Below, in pieces: positions 31,636 to 43,881 of a stretch of 64,000 nucleotides of DNA. Origin of the DNA: Helopsaltes ochotensis (taxonomy: Eukaryota > Chordata > Aves > Passeriformes > Locustellidae); the NCBI GenBank assembly GCA_013400155.1, contig VXBM01000425.1:266216-330215 (forward strand). The letters are read 5' to 3'. A model generated the notes under the pieces. The model worked only from the letters and a program-made list of their open reading frames with translations. It was not told the origin of the DNA and searched no databases. The translations under genes were made by a program, and so were the position numbers. Each line of letters opens with the position of its first letter. The first letter of the stretch is position 1.

Positions 31636-34585
31636 TGCAGAGGGGTTTGTTCATTGGGATGTTACAGACTTCAGCACACCCTGTTACAGTAAGCCACTCC
31701 TTCCTCCCAAGCTGGAGTTTGACCGTTTTCAGCTGCCTGAAGGGCAGTGCTTTGAAGGGACAGTTTAGACTTAGGTAGCAGAACTTAGTCCTGATCCCGG
31801 CATGGCTGTGGTCATGAAACCAGCACTGTGGGAAGGCTGTGGAGTTACCTGCTTTTATGCTCACCTCCTTTTCACACTGAGGCATGGAGGCTGTTTGCCA
31901 GTCTGTCCAAGCCTTACTGCCAGCACAGCATCCGGGAGGAGGTACAGGGCCAAAAGTGTTCAGCATTTTGGAATACGAAATTATTGTGAAACATCATATT
32001 CCTAAAATGCATCATTTCTAAAACCTGGCCAGCTATGACCCAGTGAGAGGGCATGTTAAGGTAAGAAAATAGCACAGGATGAAATGTCCTGTGAGTTAAA
32101 GCCCAGCAGTCGTGCCTGGGTGCAGCTGCAGCTCCAGGTTGCACATGTAACTCTTCATTCAGGTCTGTTTCAGGGTTCTGCCTCCAGGCAGGAGCTGATC
32201 CCAGGAGAACGGGGAGGAGCAGTGACAGGGCTGCTACCCAACTTCAGTTTGTAACCGAACCGTAGTGAATTGTGTAGTCACTCTAGTTGTCTGCTCAGAA
32301 CTTACAGTGGTTGTGTGCTGCAGGAAGGTACAGGGACAAGGGACCACAGTGGACGTTCAGGTGAAGTTTTGTGGTGAGTTGTCAGTAGTAACGCTGAGCC
32401 AAGATCTCTTCTGTGAACGAGCAAAGCTGCCGGGTGTTGGCAGTTCTGGTTTCCTTAAATACATGGCAGCATTCCAGCCAAATGAGCTTGCCTTTGTCAT
32501 TTCTTTCCCCCACACGTAGTTCTGGTATTTCTGTGTATTCCACTTGAACAGCTGTCACAGTGGTGGCCATTTCTCACAAGTTTGGTGTTCAGCCTGATCC
32601 AGTGTTGGGTTTATCTAAGAGCAGAATATGAGGGGTTATTATCCTTACCCATCTCTGAAACTTTACAGTAGGAGTAACGTGACTAAAACACTCCTGGTAA
32701 TGCAAAACATTCTGTGCTCCTGTCAGGCCACAAGCTGCTGCCTCGTCCACTCCAGATTGCTTTGGTGAAGAATTCTCCAATTTCAAAAAGGAAAGGACCC
32801 CACTGAAGGGGTCTTGGATCAGTGATAGAGCAACAAAGTTTCCTTCAAAAATGCAGTGTTTACAGTTCTTTTCCAAAGATCACCTGAGAGCACCTCAGAA
32901 AGCTAAATGAAGGGATAGAATTTCACACTCCCTAGTGGCATTTTTGGGTTTTTAAGTGGATAGAGTGGTGACAGACATTGCTTGCAGGTAACATGCCTCA
33001 GTCTTGGTAGGATAAAAGCAGTCCTAAAGTCACTTACCTGGGGCAAGGGATTGTTCTGATTACAGTAAAGTAGGTTAGAAAGTTTAACTGAAGGCCCTTA
33101 GGGAAATACTTTTGATTACTCTTGCAGCTCCTTTTAAAGGAGCCAAGGGTATTGAATACCTTCTCCAAGTGAAGGCAACTATCCCAGGTGTCTGGTGGGG
33201 CAGAAAAAGTGAAATTCAGACTTGTCTGTACAATCTGGGCTCTTCTCCTCTGCCTGTTGTCAGGGTCCAGCTGAAGGGGTGTTTGTAACTCAGACCTCTT
33301 GGAATTCCCTTCCTATTCAGCAGTTGTCTCTGGTGTGAATCAGGTAGGGTCAGTCCTGCCATCAGCTGACAGAGCATTACTGTTGGCTTGAGTCTGGAGC
33401 TTGGCACATCTCGTTCCTCCTTGCACTGATCCAGGTGGCCAGGTTGGCTGTTACAGTGGGGGACAGAGTGGGAAGTAGGTGAAGATAGTGTAGGAGGTGG
33501 TGGCAAGGTCACAGCTTATTCCCTGTCACTTGGAGCAGCCAGTACCCAGTGCTGTGCCAGGCACCAATGACTGACCTTCAGCAGATCTTCGTTGGACCAA
33601 GGTGTTTCTGCAAGTGGCTTGTCCTGAATAGAAAATCACAACTGATCAACTGCTGGAAGACTGAGGGAAATCCATGCAAGGCCATCAGCTGAACAGCAGG
33701 CTGGAGAATAAATGCCAGAGGACGTAGGAAAATTCTGCTGTAGGATATGATCCAGTAACCAGTTTGGGCAGTTCAGTGTCACATCTACTGCTCTGTACCT
33801 GAGGGACATACCCTCCTACCCATGGGGCGTTTCCTGTTAAGCTGTGATTAAAGGAAGCTCTCTGGGAGTTCGGGGGCAATCTGGGTAACCAGTGGTGGCC
33901 CAGAGAGCAGCAGGATCTCCTCAGTCAGAGTGCTCATGTTCAGTGCATCTCAAACCCTATTCTGCACGTACTCAAGTGTTGCCTCTTAACTTGAGGTGCA
34001 TCCTCTGGTTAAAAGTTGTGGTAAAGGTAGAGAGAAAACAAGGAACAAAACTTGATCTCTAAATAATGCACCTCAGCTGAAGGCATTCATTACAGTTGCT
34101 CTCTGATGCTGTTGACTGAAGCTGCCTAATAGTTAAATGCACCCAAAGTTGCTGGGTTTAACCTGAGTGCTGTGAAAATCCTTCATTCCCTTCCTCAGGC
34201 TGCAGGATCTGGTTGGAACAGCAGCACCTGTGACAGGTCAGTGGAAAAGCTGGTGCCTTCTGTGTGCCCCTATTTCTCAAGGCTCAGGAGCTGAGTTGCA
34301 CCTGCACAGCCTCAGGCACTGCAGCACAAACACAAACACTGCCCAAAGGTCCTTCATCAACCCCAAGAGGAAGCAGCACTGCAATTCCCAACAGGTTGTT
34401 GATAACATTTTTGTTTTTATTGTCAATTTGAGCATTTCAGTGGGACTTTAGTGGGATAGGAGATACTTTAGTTGGATATTAGACTTACCCGTATGTAACA
34501 CACATTACGTACTTACAAAAGAACATGGCTTTAAAAGGAGGAAGAGTAATGGTATTTTGAAAATAAAATAGTTTATAGCACTAAA
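31636..34585 (+). other. TRMT1L 3' untranslated region and downstream sequence
   Basis: No exon or repeat family is visible here. Possible plus-strand polyadenylation signals are AATAAA at 33707-33712 and at 34562-34567. Without transcript data the true end cannot be chosen. Confidence 0.5.
34562..34567 (+). terminator. Candidate polyadenylation signal for TRMT1L
   Basis: AATAAA in an A-rich context, about 2.9 kb after the stop. A second candidate lies at 33707. Confidence 0.4.
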
Positions 34586-34606
34586 GAGTCACAGTGCAAT
34601 CAATGG

Positions 34607-34612
34607 TTTAAT
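34607..34612 (-). terminator. Candidate polyadenylation signal for RNF2
   Basis: ATTAAA on the minus strand about 2.1 kb after the RNF2 stop. A further AATAAA lies on the minus strand at 34416-34421. Confidence 0.4.
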
Positions 34613-36079
34613 ACAACTACATTATATATATAATACTTAACATAAATACTCAAGAAATTCACTACAACATGAAAATAAGAGCTTCACATTCTCCCACGCT
34701 TTTCAAAAGAACTGGAGACAAAGTGACACCTCCTAGACAGACTGCTCAGCTTCACACCACCTCTCTTGTTTAAGGGACTGTCCCTCCCCTCAGCTCGCCC
34801 CAGGAGGGATGCTGGCACTAATCTAGAAGTTTCCCCAGTAACTTTAAAGCATTTAGCACAGCCACTCCCCCACCCCCCATAATGTTCTGTGGACATGCAC
34901 TACAGTCTATACAGCAACGTTTCACAAAGTCAGCAAAAACGGGTCCCTAATAGCTGCCCCTCTGTGCTCTGGGGCCTGAACACTTCCATTTCATGTCACA
35001 AAAGCCCAAGGCTCTCCAGTCAGAGGAAATAATTAAGTTACTCAAAGAAGCCTGTGCAGGTTCCGCAGCGGGATAAAGTGATCTGAACAGCAGCCAGAAG
35101 GGACATTATTTACACGTGCTAGGAAAGCCCAGAGCCAGGGAAGGGCAAATCCTTCCTGAAGGATCCCCGAGCAGCAGAATACTTTTGTATCACATGCCAA
35201 AGCCAGTGGGAGTCCAGGCAGGACACAGAAGGGCTAAAAACCACACTGTGTGTAGTAAAGCCTGGTGCTTCCCATCTACCACCAGCTCTGCTTCGAGCCT
35301 CAGGGGCAAACAGGGGAGGGTTCATCAGCAAGTCTTAGAGCAAAGGGAGCCTCGTGGTGACAGCTTCCCTTCAGACAGGACATGGGACAGGTCAAGCTGC
35401 CCCCTCAGAGCCACAGCAAGGTCCAGAGCCAGGGTACAGGGGCTGTACATGCAAATGACCAGCAGCTACGGGCCTTGCAGCATGGCCCACTGCCATGTTG
35501 GGAAACTTGAGCCTAAATATAAGACACTAAATGGTAAACTTTGTCAAGTACTGAAGTTGTCTTCCAAAGTGCTAAGCCATGTTTGTTAAAGCTATGGCAA
35601 AGTAACAAAAGTAGAATCTTGGAGCAGCTTACAGTCGAAGTCTTCCCTACTCACACTGACAGCGGGAAAAGGTCCCTGCTGGGGTGGCACAGTTCCCCAA
35701 AGCAAAGCATTTTGATGGCCGTGTGCTGGAATTTGGGGGATTTGCTTTAACAAAGAAGTTTTCTGGACAGTTCTTCACAGCACATTCAGAACAGAGACCC
35801 TACTCTAGGGAACAGAGCAGGGCTATGAAACATCCAGACTTCCTTCAGTTCAGCTGTGAGGACAGGGCAACATTGCAGAAGGGGCCAGGCAGGAATCCAG
35901 ACTGGCATGTCCTGCATGGGGAAGTTATGGGTTGAGGGTGTTTGGGTGGTTTTTGACTGAAATAGCCGTTAAAACAAAACCAAACCAATCTCATGAACCA
36001 CCTTGCACTGAAGTATTAAATTAAGCTCAGTAAACAGCAAGGTTTTAAAGTGTCAGTTTTCTCACTGCAGCTCTCTTTG

Positions 36080-36166
36080 GAATCCCAGAATCCCAGGATA
36101 GCTGGACTTGGAAGGAACCTTAAACACCGTCTCGGTCCAAGGCCCTGCCACGGTCAGCAATACCTC
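36080..36166 (-). repeat. CR1 LINE tail fragment, reverse
   Basis: AATCCCAGAATCCCAGGATA and CTTGGAAGGAACCTTAAAC match the reversed CR1 3' end. It is diverged and short, and lies inside the inferred RNF2 3' UTR. Confidence 0.65.
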
Positions 36167-36741
36167 TCACAAGATGCAAAATTCACCTTTGTTCACAAGA
36201 AAATGTCTTAATGAACCTTTCCTAGGGAATCATATTACCTCTAGCTGCAAGATTATCCCAAATCCATTCTCTACCAGTCAACTCTTCAGATGGGTAACAG
36301 TCACCAAATTCCAACATTTAACACATTCCTTGGCATATGCTACTATTGAACAGACTTCCTTGGCCACCCAACACTCCACACTTCACAGAGGCTACTGTAA
36401 CTGTGTCCGATGGAGCAGAAATCCAGATTTACCTGGACAAAACGAAGCCATTCCAAACCGGAACACTGGATCAGAGATCATGCATTAGGAACAAAAAAGC
36501 ATCTCAAACACTGGAATGCACTGGAGAAGGTCATTTAGTCTCCTAGGGAAAAACCAAAAAACCCAACCCAAAGACTAAATTAAATACAGCCCAGAATACT
36601 GTCTAGTCATATTACTGAGTATACTGAGAGTGCCTGAAGGCACCACACGTGTTGTCCATGAAGATACTGGTGGTGCCTTATTTTAATATTAAAGAAGTCA
36701 TAGCTATAAAAAGAGTTAGTTCCATCCCAGTTTCCCAGCAC

Positions 36742-36843
36742 TTATTTGTGCTCCTTGGTGGGGGCATAGTACAGTTCCATGGGTTTGTTCACTTTCCAGT
36801 ACTTCTCACTGACTAGTTCCAGGGAAAAGGATCCATTTAGCAC
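36742..36843 (-). CDS. RNF2: RNF2 last coding exon
   Basis: It encodes [20 protein letters not shown] and [13 protein letters not shown], then TAA. The acceptor is CTTCTAG. Confidence 0.97.
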
Positions 36844-39800
36844 CTAGAAGAGAAAAGCAAAACGAGAATGAATGAGGTAATCTGATGCCGTCCTGTAAAA
36901 CAGGCTACTTAAATTTGCTGACTTGAAGGAGTCACCAATAATGTGGCACAAGTTACAAGCTAAAAATCCACAAAGACTTTTAAGTGAAGTCATATTTTTC
37001 CCTCTTCAATTTTAATTGGAAAAGAGTGGCATAAGCCAGGTCATGGTTGGTGCCACGGTTTTCCCAAAATAATTTCTACGCCTCCTTTTCTACCAACCAA
37101 GCTTCTGCCAAAAAGCAACCGATCTGCTGCTGAATCAGCCGGTGCCGTGACTTTTACCCCAAGGCAGCTGGGGAAGAGGCCAGCCGAGCGGATTTTGAGC
37201 AGATGCGCATGCAGGGCGGGGCTGTGGCGGGGCAGGGCGGTGCTTACGGTGAACTGGCCGGCGGCGGTGGCGATGTAGATGGTGTACTGCTTCTCGCTGG
37301 CCGTGTCCAGGTTCATCTGGTTGGACTCGCCCTTGCTCCGCAGCTCCTCCAGGGCCAGCCTCACTGCCAGGTACTTGGACAGGTGATCAACCGTGGCGTT
37401 GCCCGAGGTCTTGATGTACCTGTGACGGCAGCCGCACGCATCAGCAATAAGGACTGAGCAGCAGCCGTGGGAAACACCTTCTGCAACGCCCCAAATATTA
37501 AACAGGCTGTGAAAAGGCCTTTAGAGACAGTTCCCAGCTGAAGATTAGATTTACACACATCGCAGAGAGATGTCTCATCAGCAGAGAAAGCCAAGAAAAG
37601 ACCTGAGGAAACACCATGAAACTACTTTCTGCTGTGAGCCAAAACTCACAAACTGTGCTTGGCCTGGATTATGAACAAAAAAAGGTCAGGAAAAGCTGCC
37701 AGCCTGCAAGTCCTGCTGACACAAAGCTGCTCTGAAAACTGCCAACACTTACACGAGGTTTGTTTATTCCCAAAGAATCTTAAAGTAGAAAGGGGCTGAT
37801 ATAACACCATCATCCCACTAGTGAACTGCAATGCTAGAAAACCTTAAAAACATCTTTACTTGTGATCAAAGGCTTAAAACAGCTTATGACTGTATTTTTT
37901 ATAATAGTTGAGCAGTACCATCTACCTGACTTGGAACAGAAAGAAAGAAAGAGTGCTTATATGCATCTGACCTTGGCACAGGGTGCCCAGAGAAGCTGTG
38001 GCTGCTCCTGAACACCTGGAAGTGTCCAAGGCCAGGCTGGATGGGGCTTGGAGCAACCTGGGTTAGTGGAAGGTGTCCCTGCCCATGGCAGGGGGTGTCA
38101 CGGGATGGGCTTTAAGGTCCCTCCCACCTCAAACCATCCTGTGATACAGTTAAACTGGACGTGGTACGACTGAAGTAAATCGATGTTTAGAAGCCCCAAG
38201 AAATGATGGAAAACCAAAGCACCAGGAAGTAGCAGCAGAATACCTGGAGACAGCCAGGGCCCACTGACCTCGTCTGCGCGCTGTCATCGTTCTCCATGAG
38301 CGTGGGGTGAGGCCTGAACACCAGCTCGATCTCACTGGCCCCGTCCATCACGGGGTCTATGGCCACAGTGGTGTTGTTGTTGTCCAGCTCCAGCCCCGAG
38401 TCATCCGAGGTTTTGGTCCTCTTGTTGCTGGGCCCCGCTTCCTGGTTGCTGTGCGTGGAGGCGTTGCTGCAGTGGGAGCTGTCCCCGTTGTCCTCGGCCC
38501 CGCTGCCGTTCTCGATCTGCTGCTTCTTGCCCCGCTGCAACCTGGCCACAAACAAGCAGAGACACACCCTGACCCATCCAGAATCCTCAACACCTCCTCC
38601 CCCAGTGAGGCACGTGCACATGCAAGCACTGAGCATTGCAGAGAAGAGATTTGAAGTCAAAAAAATGAGTAATATTAATTCTTTTCTAGAAAAAGATACT
38701 CATAGACAGCACTATTCATTTTTTCATGTCCCTCAAACACCTTCTAGCTATGTTTTAAGACTATTTTAACTCCACACAGTTGCTTTTATTTTTTTAGTTT
38801 ATTTTATATCTTTTATTATTTATCCCCCAGGCAATTATTTTCATCCAAACATAGATCCACATGTGATTACAATTATTAAATCACACCATGCTTTATCATG
38901 CAAAGTTTTGGGCCTCTCTCCCAGCTGGCTCTCTTAGGTTTAAATGCACATCTGGAATTTCACCATAGTGTAAACACCACATATTCCATCCAGCCTGTGA
39001 ATTAAGCGACAACTAAGGCCCAAGTCCTGGTATTCTGTGCATTTATTGGCATGTCAGGATAGCATTTTGGTACAGGATTCATGGTGTCATGGTTTCTTAT
39101 CTAAGAAAGACAGCCATAATTTGGTAAAGCTAAGATGAAGTTTCTATCAGGCTGCCACAGAAGTTGCAGGGAGTGATACAGAGATTTCTAATAGCAGACA
39201 AAAGGTTAAAAATTCTTTTGCCCAAGGTTAAAAATTGTTTTGTGAGATATCAGAGGAGAGAAGATTCTCAAGCTCCATAGGGCATTAGGACAAGCATTAT
39301 ATTTTTAGCCTAAAGGCAAATGACGTGATTATGTACCTGTTCATAGCCTGAATCTTTAATCCCTCCTCGATGCTGTGACTCAGGGCTTGCTGGTTGTTGT
39401 GCTTGCTGATCCTGGCCAGCACCCTCTCCTGATGAGCTTCATACTCATCCCGGCTCGGGTAGATTTTGCTGATGAGAGCGTCGAAATTGGGGTCTGGCCG
39501 CAGGGATCGTTTTGAAACGAGCTTTTTGCGACATGTGGGACATTCTTTGTTGCTGGACACAGACGAGAAGGAAGCAAACAACACTTAACTCTCCAGCAGT
39601 AACAAAACTCTGCCCTGTTGCTTTCATTCTTGGTCAAAGTGCTTGCTAAGAATCAGCATTTATAGTAAACCTGGAAGGGGGCTTCTGTCTCTTGACAGAT
39701 CAGGTAGTTGGAGATACTTAAACAAACATCCCAAACATATCTCTCCCTGCTGCTCTTTTATTTTAAAGTATGTTTGAGCAAACTATTTAGATTGAAGAGA

Positions 39801-41664
39801 TCAAAAGTCCCATGTTCCCTGCTTCTCATCATTTTCTGGCTGGATTTTAACCTAGAAAAAATGGATGTCTAGTGGAAATTATACTGCAACATAGTCTTAG
39901 GAGGAAATTCTTTGCTGTGAGAGTGGGGAGGCCCTGGCACAGGGTGCCCAGAGAAGCTGTGGCTGCCCCTGGATCCCTGGAAATGTCCAAGGCCAGGCTG
40001 GACAGGGCTTGGAGCGACCTGGGATAGTGGAAGGTGTCCCTGCCCATGGCAGGGGGCTGGAGTGAGATGAATTTAAGGCTCCTTCCATGACAAACCATTC
40101 TGGGATTCTATGATTCCATGATTTCTAACACTCACAGGACACATAATTTGAAATGGCTGAAGGCCACATAATTTGCAATGTATTATTAGAAAAAGGAAGA
40201 ATAAGGGAAATGAAAGCAATTTTTGTTAGTAATGTGTATTTTTGTTTTACTGTTACTTCATCTAAGAAAATAGAAGAATAAAAAAGAGGACTTCAACTCC
40301 TTGCAAGAAACAGAATTATGAAATGATTTTTCATGAAGAAGCAATTTGATCTGTCTTCCAGAGATGGCTGAACATGGAAAACCAGGATTTGATAGGTGTG
40401 CTGCACATTCAGAATCTCCCAGTGCACAGTGACTGTCCCACATCAACCCCCTGCCAAGGACACTTCCACCTCAAGTGCAATGGACTGTCCAAACCCTCTT
40501 TCCTCCACAGTGTCTATCCCTGCCCCTGGCATTATCCCCTTCTTGTCCTCTGGCAGTGTCCCAACCCTCTTCCCTGGCAGTGTCCCATCCCCATGCCTGG
40601 GCAGTGTCATCCCCCCTGTGTGCTGGCAGTGTCCCCTCCCTGGCAGTGTCCCCTCCCCATCCTCTGGCAGTGTCATGCCCCTGATCCTGGCAGTGTCCCC
40701 TCCCTGGCAGTGTCCCCGCCCTGGCAGTGTCCCCTCCCCATCCTCTGGCAGTGTCATCCCCCCGGCCCTGGCAGTGTCCCCTCCCCGGCAGTGTCCCCTC
40801 CCTGGCAGCACTGGCGTACCCGCTCCTGAGGGCAGTGATGATGCAGTCGGCGCAGAAGCGATGCAGACACTCCTTCGTGGTCATGGTGTTCTTGAGCATG
40901 TCCAGGCAGATGGGACACATGAGCTCGCTGTGCAGGCTCCGGGGGGACACCACGATCTCCAGGCCATCTGTGATGGCTTCCTGGCAGCAAAGAAGGGAAA
41001 GGTTCTTTCCTGGGATTGAGTTCCTTCCTCATGGAGACAGCATGTTTTACCCAAGGAAACACAGCAAAGAGACATACAAGCACATCAAGCACACAAAACC
41101 CCGGTGCTGCCAGCCCTGCAGCACACAAATAAAAACAAGGAGCTGCTAGAGAGGGTCAGTGGAGCCATGAAGCTGGTGAGGGGTCTGGAGCATCTCTCTG
41201 ATGAGGAGAGACTGTGGGAGTCTGGAGAAGGGAGGACTGAGAAGGGAATCTCATTAATATATCTCTCACCAAGGGTTGTCAGAGAACAGTGCCAGACTCT
41301 ATTCAGTGGTGCCAGTGACAGGATGAGGAGCAATGGCCATGAACTAAAACACAAGTTCCACCTCAGCACAAGGAAGAACTTCTTTCCTTGGAGGGTGCAG
41401 AGCCCTGGAACAGCTGCCCGGGGAGGGTGTGGAGCCTCCCTCTCTGGAAGCATCCCAAACCCTCCTGGATGTGCCCCTGTGCCACCTGCTCTGGGTCACC
41501 CTGCCTGGGCAGGGGCTGGACTGGGTGATCCCCAGAGGTCCCTCCCAGTTCCAGCAGTCCCATGGTCCCGTGATTACCTGGGGTGTTCTCTGCAGCTCGT
41601 ACAGACTGAGCTCCCAGGTCTTGCTCAGAGGCTGCGTCCCGTTGGTCTGCACGGCCTGAGACAT
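36742..41664 (-). CDS. RNF2: RNF2 (RING1B) E3 ubiquitin ligase of Polycomb complex 1
   Basis: RNF2 is the catalytic subunit of PRC1, which monoubiquitinates histone H2A at Lys119 (Lys118 in some species) in the nucleus. Six coding exons of 87, 161, 216, 273, 172 and 102 nt sum to 1011 nt, exactly 336 residues plus stop, the same length as human. The RING finger is complete: C51, C54, C67, H69, C72, C75, C87, C90, with I53 of the E2-contact loop present. A basic and Ser/Asn-rich linker ([12 protein letters not shown]) is followed by the C-terminal RAWUL ubiquitin-like domain, which binds CBX and RYBP proteins. From memory, only a handful of residues differ from human. The intron before the ATG exon puts the untranslated first exon upstream, probably in the CpG island near 56 kb. 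Confidence 0.97.
37248..37419 (-). CDS. RNF2: RNF2 coding exon 5 (RAWUL domain)
   Basis: It encodes [20 protein letters not shown], then [17 protein letters not shown] and IATAAGQFT. The donor is ACC|GTAAGC. Confidence 0.97.
37971..38144 (+). repeat. CR1 LINE 3' fragment
   Basis: CAGAGAAGCTGTGGCTGCTC, GGCTTGGAGCAACCTGGG and GTGGAAGGTGTCCCTGCCC mark a CR1 end about 125 bases downstream of RNF2 coding exon 4. Confidence 0.9.
38269..38541 (-). CDS. RNF2: RNF2 coding exon 4 (linker)
   Basis: It encodes [20 protein letters not shown] through [19 protein letters not shown]. The linker is Ser/Asn/Asp-rich, and the exon ends at the start of the RAWUL domain. Confidence 0.97.
39337..39552 (-). CDS. 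RNF2: RNF2 coding exon 3 (RING finger end)
   Basis: It encodes [20 protein letters not shown] and onward to [13 protein letters not shown]. It holds the last two RING cysteines. The donor is ACAG|GTACAT. Confidence 0.97.
39900..40122 (+). repeat. CR1 LINE 3' fragment with tail repeats
   Basis: A well-preserved CR1 3' end with tail GATTCTATGATTCCATGATT. It lies in an RNF2 intron. Confidence 0.92.
40505..40812 (+). repeat. Minisatellite of GGCAGTGTC units beside an RNF2 donor
   Basis: At least twelve copies of GGCAGTGTC, spaced by C-rich filler (CCCTCCC or ATCC types), form a higher-order pattern. The array ends eight bases from the last base of RNF2 coding exon 2 (40820). Confidence 0.93.
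40820..40980 (-). CDS. RNF2: RNF2 coding exon 2 (RING finger first part)
   Basis: It encodes [20 protein letters not shown], then [20 protein letters not shown] and [14 protein letters not shown]. It holds six of the eight zinc ligands. The donor is GCGG|GTACGC. Confidence 0.97.
41138..41574 (+). repeat. CR1 LINE fragment, about 440 bp, abutting an RNF2 exon
   Basis: It includes GAGCTGCTAGAGAGGGTCAG, a diverged CR1 body (AGGAAGAACTTCTTTCCTTG), GCATCCCAAACCCTCCTGG and a short tail (CCCATGGTCCCGTGATT). It is the longest CR1 copy here and stops about three bases before the splice donor of the first RNF2 coding exon. Confidence 0.88.
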
Positions 41665-41666
41665 GG
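41578..41666 (-). CDS. RNF2: RNF2 first coding exon
   Basis: It encodes [20 protein letters not shown] and then LYELQRTPQ. The ATG is at 41664-41662, two bases after the acceptor TTCCCCCAG. The donor CCAG|GTAATC is followed within a few bases by a CR1 copy. Confidence 0.96.
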
Positions 41667-42867
41667 CTGGGGGAAGAAGGGACACGGGCTGAGCACTCAG
41701 GTATGCCTGGCTCAGGATCCTCTCCCCTCCCAGGCGTCAGCAGTGTGTGTCCAGCCAAGCAGAGGCTCCAGGGAACACCCTCCCCCCACGTACCAGGCTC
41801 TGCTCGGATAATCCCCTGCTTGTACCGCTCCAGGAGAACTGGGGGAGCTGCTCAGCCGTGAACACTTGGCAAAAATCAATTCAGTTGTTAAACGAAAGTG
41901 ACACAGAACTGAAGGCCACAGAACGTGGGCCACAAATACCACCTGATGCAGAAAATATTCCTAAAACATCCACTTCCAAACATGCACATGGGTCAAGCAG
42001 GATCTGCTTCCTAAACTGAGAGGAAGGGCAAAATGAGACAGGACACAGCACACAAATCAAACGTGCTCACTGGAGCACACCACAAGGGCTTTTCCTTCTT
42101 CATCAAAATACATCCCATGGGCTTTCCCATCAGAAGTTTGAAGGATACTGAAAGATCATGAGAAACCCAGTCACTGCATAATTAATAATAATGATAATTT
42201 TAAAAACCCTGGGACACTGCACCGCTGTGCCATCAAAATTTTAGTATTATTGTATGAGATGAGGCAAAATTACCACACAGAGTCACTGCAGATGTGAAAA
42301 AGTCTGGTCAAAGTGACAAAATAAAATCATGTTTCTGAACAGAAAATACTTTTATGCTCAGGGAGAGGAGGCATTGCTTCCCATGACTCCAAAAATGCAT
42401 GCCTTGAGCAGGAAAACTCATCCCTGTGTGGGATAGAGATAAGACAGTGATATGTTTAAAAAATTGCAACTATGTAAGTGGCAAGATTACATTTCCAGAC
42501 CTTTTTTCTAGGTGGAAGAAGTAGAAGTGCTTTCTTTTATTCCTTTTTAAAATCTGGGTTTCCAGACCCTTCAATTCAGCAGCCAAATGCATTTTCTGTT
42601 GGCATCTATCACATACATTATAATCCATTTTCCAACTCATTAAGTTCTTTATGAAAAGGCCCAAACTCTCTGGAGAACAAGGTTACTATATAACCTTTAA
42701 TTAACTGTGAAGGGAAAAGCAAGATAAGCTGTGCAGAGTATTGGATCTACTTTCATCCAAGCACAGAAATCAGTTTTCTTACATAGTACTTTTCTTCTTT
42801 TTGAGGAAGGAGGGAAAAAAAACCCTGACACAAAATAGCCACATCCATTATTATGTCTGTTAAGGAA

Positions 42868-43082
42868 AATCCCAGAATCCTGGAATAGTTTGGTTTTGAA
42901 GGGACGTTAAAGCCCATCCAGTGCCACCCCCTGCCATGGGCAGGGACACCTCCCACTATCCCAGGTTGCTCCAAGCCCCGTCCAACCTGGCCTTGGACAC
43001 TTCCAGGGATCCAGGGGCAGCCACAGCTTCTCTGGGCACCCTGTGCCAGGGCCTCCCCACCCTCGTAGGGAATTATTTCTTC
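42868..43082 (-). repeat. CR1 LINE 3' fragment, reverse
   Basis: AATCCCAGAATCCTGGAATA followed by the standard module (CCCCTGCCATGGGCAGGGAC, CTTCTCTGGGCACCCTGTG). Confidence 0.92.
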
Positions 43083-43881
43083 CAATACCAATGCAAATGT
43101 ATCCTCTGTCAGTCGGAAGACTTTCCCCCTTTTTCTGTCACTCCATTCTTCTCAGAGTCCATCTCCAATTCTACTGTGTAGATATTGTGCCCTAGCAGCA
43201 CACTTTACTTGTCACAACAGACATGTTCCTGTGTGGGGATCAGAGAAGTCCCATGTTCAGTTAAGACCTCACCAGCCTAGCAGTGGTGAGAAGCCACCAC
43301 ATCCCCAGCTGCAGACTGAAGCACTGGGCTGCCCTGCCAGGACTCTTGAGTGTTTTATTTCAGTCATTCAGTGGTATGAATTTAATGATGGTTTTAAGTG
43401 ACACACCTCAGCAAAGAAAGGAAAAACTGTTTCTCTGTGTTCTCATTTCCACTAATATTTAAGGCAGCTCTAGGTGTACAGGAAGCTAAGTGCTCTAGGG
43501 TAAAGATTTTTCAATGTGTTGTTCTAACAGAGGCCAAACATCATTCTGTGTCTGCACTGATACCACTCTCGTGTGCTTTTAAAGCTGACACATTCAATTA
43601 ACTATCATTTCAGCTGCTGAAAGGAATTCACAAAGCTGCTAATCACAACCCTTGCCAAAATCTGCTGGAGCACACAGACCAAGAGTCCCAGAGGATCCAG
43701 CCTGTCCTTGGTAAGAGCCTGCTCTCCACAGCCGAGTGAAGAGTTTACTCCAGCAGCCCCTGTGTGTACAGGTAATTCCTCACCTGAACTCATGTGCTGG
43801 CACTGCTAACACAGAGCAGCAGCTCTGGGGGCCAGGCCATCACCAAACCCATCCATCTGCACAACAAACACATTAACACCA

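Larger units (their letters stand above)
34400..36741 (-). other. RNF2 3' untranslated region (inferred)
   Basis: This stretch follows the RNF2 stop on the minus strand up to the first good polyadenylation signals. It contains a truncated CR1 copy at about 36080-36166 and no other gene. Confidence 0.5.

Noticed and set aside
34230..34451. Short plus-strand frame near the TRMT1L/RNF2 junction
   Set aside because: No similarity, no splice support, and it lies in the inferred 3' UTRs.
38307..38769. Plus-strand frames opposite RNF2 coding exon 4
   Set aside because: They are antisense shadows of a strongly conserved exon and have no similarity of their own.
40396..41019. A 207-codon plus-strand frame over the RNF2 intron
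   Set aside because: It is created by the stop-free minisatellite and the reverse strand of an RNF2 exon.
41104..41811. A 235-codon plus-strand frame
   Set aside because: It runs through a CR1 3' fragment and antisense to an RNF2 exon. It does not encode a CR1 reverse transcriptase or any known domain.
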